A stretch of 64,000 nucleotides of DNA from Nemertoderma westbladi (Eukaryota > Xenacoelomorpha > Nemertodermatida > Nemertodermatidae): NCBI GenBank assembly GCA_032718475.1, contig JAUCBJ010008887.1, positions 1 to 64,000 of the forward strand, given 5' to 3'. Positions 10,317 through 21,342 of the stretch are shown here, piece after piece; the first letter of the stretch is position 1, and each line of letters opens with the position of its first letter. A program made the translations under genes and the position numbers. Below the pieces are notes generated by a model. That model saw only the letters and a program-made list of their open reading frames with translations. It was not told where the DNA came from and did not search any database.

Positions 10317-10925
10317 ATGGATAATATTATTTTTGTTGATTTTCAATATTATAAGATAGACAATAAGGAATATCCAGTAGCATTTAAAGAATTTGCTATA
10401 TTCGATTCTAATTACACCAAAACTAATGTAAAGACGTTTTTAATTAAAGGTCCGCCTAATATTAAGTTATCAGCAATAGATGTAGCTCACGTAAACAATT
10501 TACGAGACATGACTTCGCATTTACCTTGGGATTACGGTGACATTTCGCAAGATGACTTTAAAAAATACATGAAGAGACATTTAAAATATAAAAAAAATAT
10601 ACATGTATTTGGTTTGATGAAGCGGGCAATATTAGTTTCCCAACTTGATGTTCTCGCACCAAATTCGATGGAGAAATTGTGGATATATCAATATCGGCAA
10701 TATTACAATTATTTAACCCCCTGTCGCTTCCACGATCAATTTATTGCACTAGAAAATAAATGTGCATTCCACTTAAACACAAGGGATAACTGTCTGCAGT
10801 ACTGCTCTGCTAAACGTGTCGGCGGGTTTGAATTGAAACGATTTTTCGTGAGAAAGCGTTTAACTGACACTGATGATGATAAACAGAAAGAAATAACTGC
10901 GGTGGAAGATGTACTCGTACAGTAG
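10317..10925 (+). CDS. Polinton-associated protein, possibly degenerate DEDD exonuclease
   Basis: Intact 202-residue ORF with an ATG at 10317, 32 bases after the protease gene. The start (IFVDFQYYK...FKEFAIFD) resembles the first strand of DEDD-type nucleases and the N-terminus of a poorly described protein family I remember from invertebrate Mavericks, in which a KELA-type motif, a central HxF/W segment and a closing C..FH...CAFHL pattern recur. Here the end carries PCRFHDQF and KCAFHLNTRDNCLQYC, a plausible zinc site. The first acidic pair is D followed by Q rather than D-x-E, so catalysis is doubtful. The family assignment is from memory and unverified; a structural or regulatory role is equally possible. 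Confidence 0.5.
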   Translation: MDNIIFVDFQYYKIDNKEYPVAFKEFAIFDSNYTKTNVKTFLIKGPPNIKLSAIDVAHVNNLRDMTSHLPWDYGDISQDDFKKYMKRHLKYKKNIHVFGLMKRAILVSQLDVLAPNSMEKLWIYQYRQYYNYLTPCRFHDQFIALENKCAFHLNTRDNCLQYCSAKRVGGFELKRFFVRKRLTDTDDDKQKEITAVEDVLVQ

Positions 10926-11962
10926 GTTTACTCTAAGCATGTAATGTGATGGGATAATATAATTGTTTTAATGTCAATAAAAATAATTAAAACATTAAAA
11001 TCTATTTTTTTTATATCTCAGTGACTGAAGGTGTAGGGCTTAAGTTTATACTCACAAACACACCGTACCTACCAGTAGCCGGCTGTTGTATCAGAGTTGA
11101 ACTACCAGTAGCTGACTTTACACACATACCGACATATACCAACAACGCTAAACTGTAGAACGGCAGAATGGCACCGACCGCAACCACAGCGCTTTAGCGT
11201 TACCGTACTTACTAATAATAAAATTAAATTAACTCGACATGGGGGTTCGTGAATACAGCATTAGAGGGACCCACCCAACAATAGGCCTACTGGTACCGAC
11301 ACTGTAGCACTCTTGTACCTGTATACTTGGATAGAGCAAGGGCATGCTGGTTTCTTCGATTTAAGGATTAGGCTATTACACTTGAATGCTTCCAATTTTC
11401 TGTTTACAACTTTAATTGGTCTAATCTACATTACTGTGGGCTACTACTGTCGCATAGGCAAGCCTATACAGCTATAGTTAACTTTATGCGGCCCCCTTTT
11501 TCGAATGTTGACCCAATATGGTTTGCGGATAGGTAAGGTACACCTTCATTCGGTTAGGCATATAGGCCTAATGACTACTCCTCAACTGAAAGCTGACTAG
11601 CTCATGGACACAATAGGTGTAGTTAGGTACCGGTAGCGCTATTGGACCTATAAAATCCCCTCGCACTCTCTGTTACTAACTTTCAACATTCACTTTATGA
11701 CAGTATGTTGTATGCTATACCGTTAACCTTTAGAACACACAGTCGGGAACCCCTCATTCAACCAGTCATATAAAGGCTCCACTCGGATACAATAGGTGAG
11801 GCTCGCCGTATACCTAACTAAGCCTATATAAAATCCACCACATTCTCTGTTACTAACATTCACTCTATGTTGACGGGACTATATAAAACATAGTTAGTTT
11901 ATTTATGTATTCGCTTTTTTTAAATTAGATATAAAATAGGTTCGACCTACTAAGTTTTATAA
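10926..11962. other. Polinton middle region without a recognisable gene
   Basis: About 1 kb between the plus-strand and minus-strand genes. Many stops in all frames. It contains two loosely repeated segments, each reading like CACTCTCTGTTACTAACNTTCAC (near 11663 and 11843). No RNA gene or motif recognised. Confidence 0.5.
10965..11005 (+). terminator. Poly(A) signal in a small hairpin
   Basis: AATAAA at 10976-10981, about 50 bases after the stop at 10925, lies between GTTTTAATG and CATTAAAA, which can pair. It probably ends the plus-strand Polinton transcript. Confidence 0.4.
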
Positions 11963-12296
<334 letters not shown>

Positions 12297-12322
12297 TAAA
12301 TTTATTACCATATTATACTTTT

Positions 12323-12973
12323 TTATATACCTATATGAGGATCCCTCAGAGGTGTTTCCCCCTTTACCGGTACCTGTAAATGGTTGTTTGAGGAGTTTAT
12401 AGGCCTAACTTCTACCGGTCTTTGCATCGGTAGATCGAAGCTGTTTGAGGAGTTTATAGGCCTAACTTCTACCGGTCTTTGCATCGGTAGATCGAAGCTG
12501 TTTGAGGAGTTTATAGGCCTAACTTCTACCGGTCTTTGCATCGGTAGATCGAAGCGAAGCGTATTATCAACATCATTCTCCCAATTCTCCGAATTTTCAC
12601 TAGAGGGTGAGCTTCCTGGTATTTGAGGTTGTATCCTTATATTGAGGGTGAAATCTTTAGAAATTTCAACCTTTGTTGGTGATAAAGGTAGACCTACTCC
12701 ATATTCTACCGAAGTAAACCCGATCTCAAATTTTTGGTTTATATATCGCAACTCCATCTCGGCAATATTGGATGCTGAGAGATATGTTTCGTCGCTTGAT
12801 TGCAAATCGATTTTGATACAACTTTTCAACCCTTGGTTATTAAAAAAGGCGAATGTCATCTTCCTTCGAGGTAAGTTGTCGTCGTCGTAACTACCGGTAA
12901 GAATATCTTTAAATTGAATAGGTAGGCCTACTGGTATTTTTTTCTTCTTTTGTTTAACAAAATTATAGTTCAC
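12323..12973 (-). CDS. Unknown Polinton protein with three 19-residue repeats
   Basis: A 216-codon minus-strand frame. The first codon in the open stretch is GTG and no nearby ATG was found, so the start is uncertain; the frame stays open a little upstream (YINSIFLPVNYNF). The N-terminal 130 residues look like a beta-rich globular domain (KMTFAFFNNQGLKSCIKIDL, then MELRYINQKFEIGF). The C-terminus has three near-identical copies of DLPMQRPVEVRPINSSNSF encoded by a 57-bp tandem repeat, preceded by a Ser/Glu-rich linker. I do not recognise the family. Its place in a Polinton makes a minor structural protein possible, but this is only inference. Confidence 0.5.
   Translation of the reverse strand: MNYNFVKQKKKKIPVGLPIQFKDILTGSYDDDNLPRRKMTFAFFNNQGLKSCIKIDLQSSDETYLSASNIAEMELRYINQKFEIGFTSVEYGVGLPLSPTKVEISKDFTLNIRIQPQIPGSSPSSENSENWENDVDNTLRFDLPMQRPVEVRPINSSNSFDLPMQRPVEVRPINSSNSFDLPMQRPVEVRPINSSNNHLQVPVKGETPLRDPHIGI
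12384..12554. repeat. 57-bp tandem repeat, three copies
   Basis: Units at 12384-12440, 12441-12497 and 12498-12554, nearly identical. The period is 19 codons, so the repeat keeps the minus-strand frame open. Confidence 0.95.
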
Positions 12974-13545
12974 TGGTAGAAAAATTGAGTTTATATATAT
13001 TTTTGTAGAGGGTCGCAGATGTGTACATTACAAAATTCTCATAGTTAACAAAATGCACAACATAAACCTTTCCCATGCGGATTAGCGATATATGCTCTGT
13101 TCATTGTTCTATTCTGAATGTAGGGAGATGCATAGCCGATGTTTTAATGATATGTACCGGTATACAGACTAGTAACAGATAGGAGGGCATCGTCTTTGAC
13201 TATGAATACCAGCACATAGCCCTAATCTTTTCTCACTGAGCTTAGCGTTGTCTGCTGCACACACACGCACACTCATAAGTAACAGATGCGCTATTGTAGC
13301 TCACTCGTGAGCAGCGATGCTTAGTTAGCTAGCTAGCTAGCTACGGCCACGGAGTATACTATGCCTACTTGAGTGTTACAAGCAATCGCTCTACTGAAGT
13401 TAGTTAGTTAATTTCCCCTCAAACTAGTTGTTGATTTTAAAAAAAATATTCATAAATTTTTTTTTCCAGCCAATTTAATATATATATATATTTTACAGTA
13501 AAAATCTCCACCACCAAACAGCAACAACAATAAATTTCACTCGCA
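12974..13545. other. Spacer without recognised gene
   Basis: AT-rich sequence with a TTAGTTAGCTAGCTAGCTAGC stretch near 13320 and short TA runs near 13480. Nothing else recognised. Confidence 0.5.
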
Positions 13546-14127
13546 CTAATTATATTTTACAACAAAAACCCTCGCACCAAACAATAATAAATTATTAACC
13601 AGTTTGTTGAATATAGGATAATATATATGAAATTTAAACGGGGAACATATTAATGTACATTTACCAGTGTAGAAGCAGCAAACAACAACATTATTATTTA
13701 TTCTGACTTTACAGTTATTGAATATTTCGGGATCGTATGAAATTTCTAGTTTAACATTATCAAATATAACATAAAACCCGATATTGTTTATAAGTAACCT
13801 ATAAATTACGGTATCTATACTAAAAATATAAGTACACAAATTGATTGATTTAAAAATCAAATTAATGTTTGTTTTTTCGAATATATGCTTTTTCACTTTA
13901 TTAAAATTATATTTTCTACCGAGAATAGTTATTCGACCATTTGTAAACATTAATATGGTTGCACCAAATACCTTATATATAAACTGATTAGGTTTGAGTA
14001 CAATTTTACCAGTCAATTGATTTTTTAATTCTTTTAAATTAAGTCCATAAATGATCTGCTTACAACTTATATTTTTATTTACTATTTGATAATTCATCAT
14101 CAACACCATCGTCTTTTGGTTCTTCAT
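13546..14127 (-). CDS. TATA-binding-protein-like two-repeat protein of the Polinton
   Basis: Intact 193-residue ORF with an ATG at 14127 that overlaps the end of the polymerase gene by 53 bases in another frame. It reads like two copies of the TBP half-fold: residues about 22-88 with ATILMFTNGRITILGRK, and about 96-182 with ISYDPEIFNNCKVRI then VVVCCFYTGKCTLICSPFK. These match the order of a P-E-L-F-like turn, then a hydrophobic strand, S/T-x-G-K-hydrophobic turn and closing strand found in each TBP repeat (PELF, LIFxSGKxVLTGAK). The usual DNA-kinking phenylalanines cannot be placed with certainty. If real, it may direct transcription of the element's own genes. Family assignment is my pattern reading; divergence is high. 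Confidence 0.55.
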   Translation of the reverse strand: MKNQKTMVLMMNYQIVNKNISCKQIIYGLNLKELKNQLTGKIVLKPNQFIYKVFGATILMFTNGRITILGRKYNFNKVKKHIFEKTNINLIFKSINLCTYIFSIDTVIYRLLINNIGFYVIFDNVKLEISYDPEIFNNCKVRINNNVVVCCFYTGKCTLICSPFKFHIYYPIFNKLVNNLLLFGARVFVVKYN

Positions 14128-17100
14128 AAATTGGTATATTTGATATTTTTACAGGTTTTTTGAGGTTTGTTTTATAGTGCCCCCAAGGAAGTGATTGATT
14201 TTTATTAACCCAATAAAGTTTATCATCAAAGCTACTGAGTGCAAATTTATTTTGCTTTAAGGTATAAATACGATGTAATTTAGATTGAAATCTGTGTATG
14301 TTTTTTTTTATTTCTTCATTTGAGTTATATGCTTTTAAATATTCTTCATGTGTAATATTCGTTTCCACAACAGCTCTTGTAATACCTTTTGCTCTACGAA
14401 TATTTTTGTTATTTCATTCCAAAATTGAATATAATTTTGGTCTTAAAAATACTGCTTGTTTAATTTCACGCGAGGCTAGTTCGTCTTTACAGTAATAGAG
14501 TCTGGATTTATTTTTATCGCTGTAGAGAGGGTGATCCTTAGGGTAATTGGAAGTATCTAAAATATTATTTTTAATTAATGCTTTTAAAAAATTATTCTGC
14601 AATGTATTATAGTAACAACCTATTAAAGAGTCGGTATCTGATGCAGCAATTTCAATACGGCAGTTTAATTCTTTCTCAATAGGTAGCAATTTATTGTAGA
14701 ACAGCTCATACATATCCAATTTAGCCAAGTCCAACACAGCGCTACCAATAAATATAGACTTATCGAGAGTTACAGAGTCTTTTACTAATAAATGTCCCGA
14801 TAATGTATTATTGTATATTATAAATTGTTCATAATTAATACGATTTACCAATTGATCGCATTTATCATTGCTATTTGCGATACGAAAGTTACATCGATCT
14901 CTTATCTTTTCTATTGATTTGCCAAATAACGAATTATTGAGCAATTTCGCGACAGCTGTTTCAATGTAACTTTTTGCTACTCGCCTTTGATTATATTAAA
15001 ATCTATGTAATTTTTAAATACAAATTCTTGTTGAAAAGAATATAATTTATGTAGTTTAGTAACAATTAATCCATGTTTTATATAAAATTTTAACAGTTTC
15101 AAATGTAAATGATAAAACTCTTTATCAAATTGCGTCAGCAAGAGTTTTGCTGTAGGCATCCTATATTTACGGGGGGTACCTCTTTGTATCGATAAGTTAT
15201 TAAATTGTTCCCTCATATAAGGTGAAAGCATTGATTCATTTATACTTAAATGCTCTGGAGCTAACGGTAATTGTAATGTTTGATCGTGAATAGCTTTGGG
15301 ATAATTTAAATCACATATTAAAAAATATCCAGTAGATTCATCAATGTCTAAATCTACCAAGTACTCGATTAGTTGTTCTGGAATAGCATTCTCTAAATGT
15401 TTAATACTTACTTCTTTGAATTGTGAGGTGGGTAGTTTTTTACTTAAATTCCCAGAATATAAAGAGTTGAAATCAATATTAAAAATATGGCATTCTTCCT
15501 TAGTAGAATCATATGTACTTGTTCCTGGTATATTTGATTCTATATAATGCTTTCGACAAAATGAAACACCACCCCTAATTGATTTTTCAAAATCTCTATA
15601 TGTCTGATAATCCTTTATTAATTCTATTTTACATTTATTATATTTTAGTGCGCAATCATAGGTAAATGACGCGATACTACAGTAAAAAACCACTTCTAAA
15701 TCGTAATTTTGTTTATAAACATTCCTAAAATTCTCAAATATATCAGCAAGCAAACAAACATCGAGTTTTAAATAGGCTAAAAGATAATCTTTGAGATTCA
15801 CGCAGTCGAATTCTATCCATGATAATTCCGCAAACCTATAATCTTCAATTGTGCATGTTTTTTGACTTAAGTTACTAAAAAAATTATTTATAGATGGCAA
15901 ACCTGTATCATTAAATTTATTTATATCTGTCAAGTACTCGTATGGAAATACTCCTTTCCGTTTAATTGTTGAGTTATTCAAGTTTGGATAAAAATATTTC
16001 ATTTCTTGTAGAGTAATAGGTAAAATTGAGCTTATATCATGACTCGCTACATCCTTTGTTGAACACTCAACTAAATTACTTAAAGAAAAGCTTAAAAATT
16101 GATATGTGTCTAAGAAACGTAACTCAATTTTTTTAGAAGTGTTTTTAATTGGGATAAATGCACTCAGTGAAATATATCGTTCTGTATTTCTCGGTGTAAC
16201 CTTTATATCCCAATCTGTGTATTTCTTATCTCTAAATCCGGTTTGTAATATACAATGTATATCGTAGTTGTTGGAATTGTGCCCGCAAAGTACATACAGG
16301 TTTCGTTTCAATGATAAACTTCGGTTACAACTATTACAGGCTGCCGCAATATATTTACCAGTAATATGTGAATGATGTCTGTTTTTCCCTACATTATTAT
16401 TTAAAGTAACATTACAATAGAAACAAAATTTTGCTTGTTCAAAATTTACAAAATCAATATTAGTAAATGACATAGTTTTATGAGTGTATATGTCTGACCA
16501 ACAACATAATTCAGTTAAATCAGTATATAATGAATCTAAGAAATCTTGAATACAATTATTATTATTTGTCTTTACAAATGTTTTCAAATGACATTTTGGA
16601 GCGTCAAGTAATTCACTATTGGGAACAATTAAATAACTCACCGCACACGGTATATGCTCCTGTATAAATTGATTATTAATTGAAGGTTGTAAGATACATT
16701 CTATATCAAAGTAGGTGACAAACAATGGGGATAAGGTTCTATCTAAATTTGTAAAACTAATGTGTGTTCTTTTTTTATTAGGTAGTTTCTCTCGTTGACT
16801 TCTTCCTTGGTAGCATGCGAGACGGTGTCGATGAAGAACTTCTGCTCGAAAAAAATGAGCCAAACACCTTTCACAAAATTGCCTACCACGGGTATGAAGA
16901 GCTCTCGTATTCAGCAATCGATTCAAGTTAGTTATGCAAACATAATGATTCAGTTTAGGTACATTGTTATTTTTTACTACAAGTAATATATTTAATAACT
17001 GTTTATCAGGTGTAATTTTACTAAATGGAGGTTGTCTTAATATAGATACAGGGGTGTGTTTGTTGTCGTTATTCCAACATAGTAAATTAATTATATATTT

Positions 17101-18132
17101 TGAATTTTGTTTTTCAAAAAGTTTAATCGCTAACTGCCACTCTGTTGGATAATTATTTTTCCCGTTGTCAAAAATGAAATGACTCATATAATTTTTGTAC
17201 GACGAAGTACGCTGTTTGTTGTTTTTCACTTTGTTACTAAATTTTGCGGTTATAATAGCCCATTTGAAACAGTCATTATCAACCGATTGCATATTTATAA
17301 CACATCGTTTACTCGATAGAACCTTAGGTAATTCCATATATCCATGCCCCTTATAAAGTAACGACCTACACTTAGATTCCGCTAATTTAATTTCAACCCT
17401 TAATAAAGATTTAATACGCCACCCGGAACCACGTGTGTTAAAGATGGCTATTTTTTGTAATATATTTTCCAGCACATACTCAAACCATGTGTCAAAACTT
17501 TGTGATGAATCTACAGTATTAATAGCACCACCGGAAGAATTAAAATAAAAGGTTTCCAATTGCTCGCCTTCTGAAAAATATGATCTGTACATTAATACAT
17601 TTAGACCTAACCACAGTCTAAGAACATTCATTTCTTTCAATCTGTCTAATATTAACTGAAGAATATTACCTCGAATTTGCGTTAATGCTGTTTCTACATC
17701 GGGATAATCTCTAGAAGTTGGGAGTTCGTGGACATAAATTTCAAGACGATTATCGTGAGCTTCTTGTTCCCGCGTAAAAATTGTTGCGCATGTACCAAGA
17801 GCCACCCTTAAGTTTTTTCTAGATAATATATTTTTATGTTGCGGAAATTTACGCTTTCTTGTGTAGTAACATTTCAAGTGACAGTCGTGTCGTAAATAAT
17901 TCTCATATGTATACTCTTTATTACAGGTAGAACAAGTCAATTGATAGGTACGGAACTCCATTTCTTTACAACCAGTAGTTGATTCATGTCGTTTACAAAT
18001 TTCGCTGCATGAAGTCACGACATGACACTTAAAACAAGAATAACCTTCAAAATGTGACCGTAGGTGGCGTAAATAATTATGTCTAGTTACATTCATATGA
18101 CAGAATGAACAACATATTGTTATTTTATCCAT
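14075..18132 (-). pseudogene. Protein-primed DNA polymerase B of the Polinton, broken
   Basis: Replicates the element using a terminal protein as primer. The largest piece (14977-18132, 1051 residues) starts with an ATG at 18132 and C2H2-like fingers (ICCSFCHMNVTRHNYLRHLRSH is the first). The exonuclease motifs follow: YFDIEC near residue 476, HNSNNYD near 620, YLKLDVCLLAD near 790; then polymerase motif A (DFNSLYSGNL, near 888). Motif B (LLNNSLFGKSIE) and motif C (SDTDSL) lie in the next piece (14414-14944), one base out of frame: the shift is near 14978-14985. A TGA at 14411-14413 then separates the last piece (to 14075), which carries the usual GHYK-type ending. All motifs are present, so inactivation is recent or partly sequencing error. 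Confidence 0.92.
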
Positions 18133-18335
18133 GCTGAAGTTTGTTTAGATAAATAATAATAATAATAATAATAAAATATCTCCAAAGATTAAAATAAAAT
18201 GAAATGAAATGATATTGACTATATCTAAATATTTATATGCTAGCGAGTGAAATAATTTTAAACCAATCACCAAATACCAATCACCAATCGTCTATGGGTA
18301 TTGGAAACCTCAAAGAGTTTAACTTATGATCAGGT
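18133..18335. other. Spacer between two minus-strand Polinton genes
   Basis: Holds an (AAT)n microsatellite at about 18151-18174 and tandem CACCAAATACCAATCACC words near 18265-18290. Probably contains the polymerase promoter; no motif is clear. Confidence 0.4.
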
Positions 18336-19393
18336 TTACATGTTAGGATAATAATCTGGTTTCCATGGAGAATTAGTAACTGGATCTACTGGAGCTGAGT
18401 TAACAGCAACTTTCTGTTTCTTTGCAGGTGATGCGTTGGTAAATTTACTCGATGATCTTGGCTTCCGAGGTAATATTTCAGGAAAGACCTGTTGCGGTTG
18501 AGAGCAACTCTCTTCAACATCCGGATTAGGTGATAGGATCTCTACGAATGCTTTAGGTTTATCCAAAAGGACAAAACCGTCTACATGGGCTTCAATAAGA
18601 GAAACACCATCCATAGCCTCTTTGAGAAAACTAATATGGGCTTTATCATTCAAGTAATGCAACTCAATAGAATTTCCACCTGCTCCTACTTCAGTAGAAT
18701 TATCAGTGTTGGTGATAATAATTTTTTTATTATTGGTTTTAATCATTTTGAGACGGTCTGATAATTGAATGATATTTTTATCAAAAAGATGCTTGTCTGG
18801 TTCATTGATTTGAGTGTCCCACTCTCGCAACAAAACGGTTAGTTCCAGATTTGACAAATTGAAACCCATATTATAGTTAAAACCAACACTATCAGCGTAT
18901 CTGAGGCTGATTTTCCATAAGCCAACATAGTTGGTTCCTTTAAAAGCTGTTACAAATCCGATAAACTCTGGATTTGATAATTCAATGTAGAATTGATCGC
19001 TAATAATCTCTAGCGGTGGTGAGAGAAATTGCAATAATTTCCCTCTGTATTGAATTAGAACTTCAGTAAAAGCTTTGTTGAGGACTTTACATTTGCCCTG
19101 TTTCTGAACGTAAACATCACCCGATGTGGGGTTGATAGAAATATTCAAATTTCCCCGCGCAAAACGAAGAGTGGGATATATCCTACCTGGTATAATTGCC
19201 GGTCTGGATTGATGTTGGTTGTTGTTTCTAGAATGTCTAGCAAATAGCGGGTATCTTGATAGGAAAAACAAATTGATTCGTTGTCCTCCTGAGATTCCAC
19301 AATAAAATACTTGCTGTGAACGGCGGTACAAGTATATTTATTGTAAGTAAATTTCCAGCTATTTGTTGCCCCGGTTTTTTGCGTTAAGGCCAT
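18336..19393 (-). pseudogene. Unknown Polinton protein with one frameshift
   Basis: The ATG at 19393 opens 82 codons (MALTQKTGATNSWKFTY...) that end at 19145; from about 19200 the sequence continues sensibly in another frame (IYPTLRFARGNLNISI...) down to the stop at 18336. I read this as one gene of about 350 residues with a one-base shift near 19190-19200. The body looks beta-rich; the last 70 residues are Pro/Ser/Lys-rich with a basic PAKKQKVAV patch that could be a nuclear localisation signal. It lies upstream of the polymerase gene on the same strand, 200 bases away, a position that would suit a replication protein. Family not recognised. Confidence 0.5.
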
Positions 19394-19592
19394 AACAATA
19401 ATAAATACGAAAAATATTACAAGTGATAAATGTTAAAATTCACTCTAAAATTGTGTTTGGATGTAAGGAAGAATTTATAGTATCAATGAATGATAGTACT
19501 ATAGACTGGTTTATCTAGTGTCACGCTTGCTGTCTTTCACTAATAAGCGTAACACTAGATAAGCTAGTCTATATAGGTAGTACTATCATTCA

Positions 19593-21250
19593 ATGGTTGG
19601 AAAGCCCACTTTGAAAAGCTCCTCAATAATGACAGGGTATTGCCTGATAACTTTATAGAAGTAAAAGTGTCTGAGTCTGTACTCCCAGATATTCCCATTG
19701 GCGATATCTCCTTTGCAGAAGTGAAGACTGCTGCAAAGAGCATTAAGACCAATCGTGCCAGTGGAGTAGATGGTGTTCCCCCTGAGGTCTTTAAAATACC
19801 TGAGTGTTTAAAGCTCATCTATCCCATCATAGTAGACATGTACCGAACAACAAGAGTCCCACAAGAAATGAAAACGAATAAGTTGGTGCCAGTTCCCAAG
19901 AAGGGCAACCTAACACTCTATGGTTCTTTTCGTGGAATCTCATTGATCTCGATTGCTGCAAAACTATACAATAGAATTCTATTAAATCGCATCAGGGATC
20001 CCATTGAGAGACTGCTACGTGGAAATCAGAATGGGTTCCGTAAAGGTCGTGGGACCATGGAGCCCATTTTGGCACTTAGAAGGATAATTGAAGAGTTATC
20101 AAAAAAGAAAGACAGGCATCTGGCTGTTATCTTTGTTGACTTCTTCAAGGCCTTTGATTCAGTCTCTCGCTCACGTATGTTCAGCATACTTTCATTATAT
20201 GGGATTCCTGATGAAATTATTGCAGCAATCAGATCAGTATACGATGGTTCGACAACATTTGTGTCTACTGTTGACGGTGACACAGAACCATTTGAAGTGT
20301 TATGGGGCGTCCTCCAAGGAGACACACTTGCACCATTCTTGTTCATTATTGTGGTTGACTATGTTCTACGCATGTCCTTAGATCATCATAATGATGATGG
20401 GGTGATAATAACTCCACCTACTGGCTCCAGAAGTCGAGGAAATCCTGCCAAGTACCTAACTGATCTAGACTTTGCTGATGACTTAGGAGTACTCTCAGAA
20501 TCATTAGAGGGAGCCCAGCGGCTCCTCAGCTCATTAGAACATGCTGCTTCTAGTGTTGGTCTTTTTATTAACTCCAGAAAGACCAAAATTCTGACAGTTA
20601 ACTTTGAAAGTCCTCAGCAAGTCTCTGATCGGATGAGCATAAGCTCAAAGGATGGTATGCTTGAGCATGTGGACGACTTCTGTTACCTGGGATCATGGAT
20701 CCGGAAGTCAGGTGAGGACCTTCGAATACGTAAGGGAAAGGCATGGGCAGCCTTGAATAGGCTTTCCAGGTTTTGGAAGTCACCTAGAATTAATCGGAAA
20801 CTTAAGGTCCGATTATTTAGAGCAGCAGTAGTTCCAGTACTCCTCTACGGGAGTCCATGCTGGGCTCTAACTGCTGAGGACACCAAATCTCTGGATGGCA
20901 CATTCACAAGAATGCTACGCCGGGTACATTGTGTCAAGTACAATGCACACATCTCCAACCAGACACTATATAACATTGGAGGTGTCTCATTGGTTCCCCC
21001 AAGCTTGACACTAGAACAAAATCGCCTCCGCTTTGCAGGACATTGCTTTCGCCGTGAGGACCAGCCAGTGCATAATCTTGTACTTTGGCAGCCTCATGGC
21101 GTGAATAAGCATGGTGGACAGCCCATGACTTTCTTGAGACGCATCTTAAAGGACACTGGCCTTAAAGATGCGGATGATCTAGCAAATGTCATGGGTGATA
21201 GGGAGTTGTGGCGGTGCAATTTTGTTGAAAAGCCAGCACAGCATTCTTAA
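19593..21250 (+). pseudogene. LINE reverse transcriptase, 5'-truncated
   Basis: The frame is open from the insertion point (NGWKAHFEKLLN, the usual linker between endonuclease and RT) to the TAA at 21248-21250. The apparent TTG start at 19640 is not meaningful. RT motifs are complete: KTNRASGVDGVPPEV, NGFRKGRGT, motif A FVDFFKAFDSV, motif B WGVLQGDTLAPFLF, catalytic FADD in LDFADDLGVL, and the C-terminal RLRFAGHCFRRED segment. No stop occurs in 550 codons, yet the copy cannot move without its 5' half. The very short 3' end and simple-repeat tail fit RTE-like clades, but I would not fix the clade without a tree. Confidence 0.88.
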
Positions 21251-21295
21251 AAATGCAGCTGCAATGCAGCATGCCGATCCTAGTAGTAGTAGTAG
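19593..21295 (+). mobile_element. 5'-truncated LINE (non-LTR retrotransposon) with 15-bp target duplication
   Basis: Flanked by TAGTACTATCATTCA at 19578-19592 and 21296-21310. The 3' untranslated part is only about 45 bases and ends in a (TAG)n tail that runs into the duplication. The 5' end, including the endonuclease, is missing, as is common after incomplete reverse transcription. Confidence 0.88.
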
Positions 21296-21342
21296 TAGTA
21301 CTATCATTCATCGATACTAAAAATTCTCCCCCACATCCAAAC

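Larger units (their letters stand above)
19455..21342. mobile_element. Foldback (hairpin) element split by a LINE insertion
   Basis: Without the LINE, 19455-19592 joined to 21311-21342 forms one long imperfect palindrome: the left arm runs GTTTGGATG ... AGTATCAATGAATGATAGTACTA ... TTATCTAGTGTCACGCTT and the right arm is its inverse. The loop is about 16 bases (GCTGTCTTTCACTAAT). It has no coding capacity and no clear target duplication. Confidence 0.75.

Noticed and set aside
16795-17152. Plus-strand small ORFs across the polymerase
   Set aside because: Antisense to a clear polymerase coding region.
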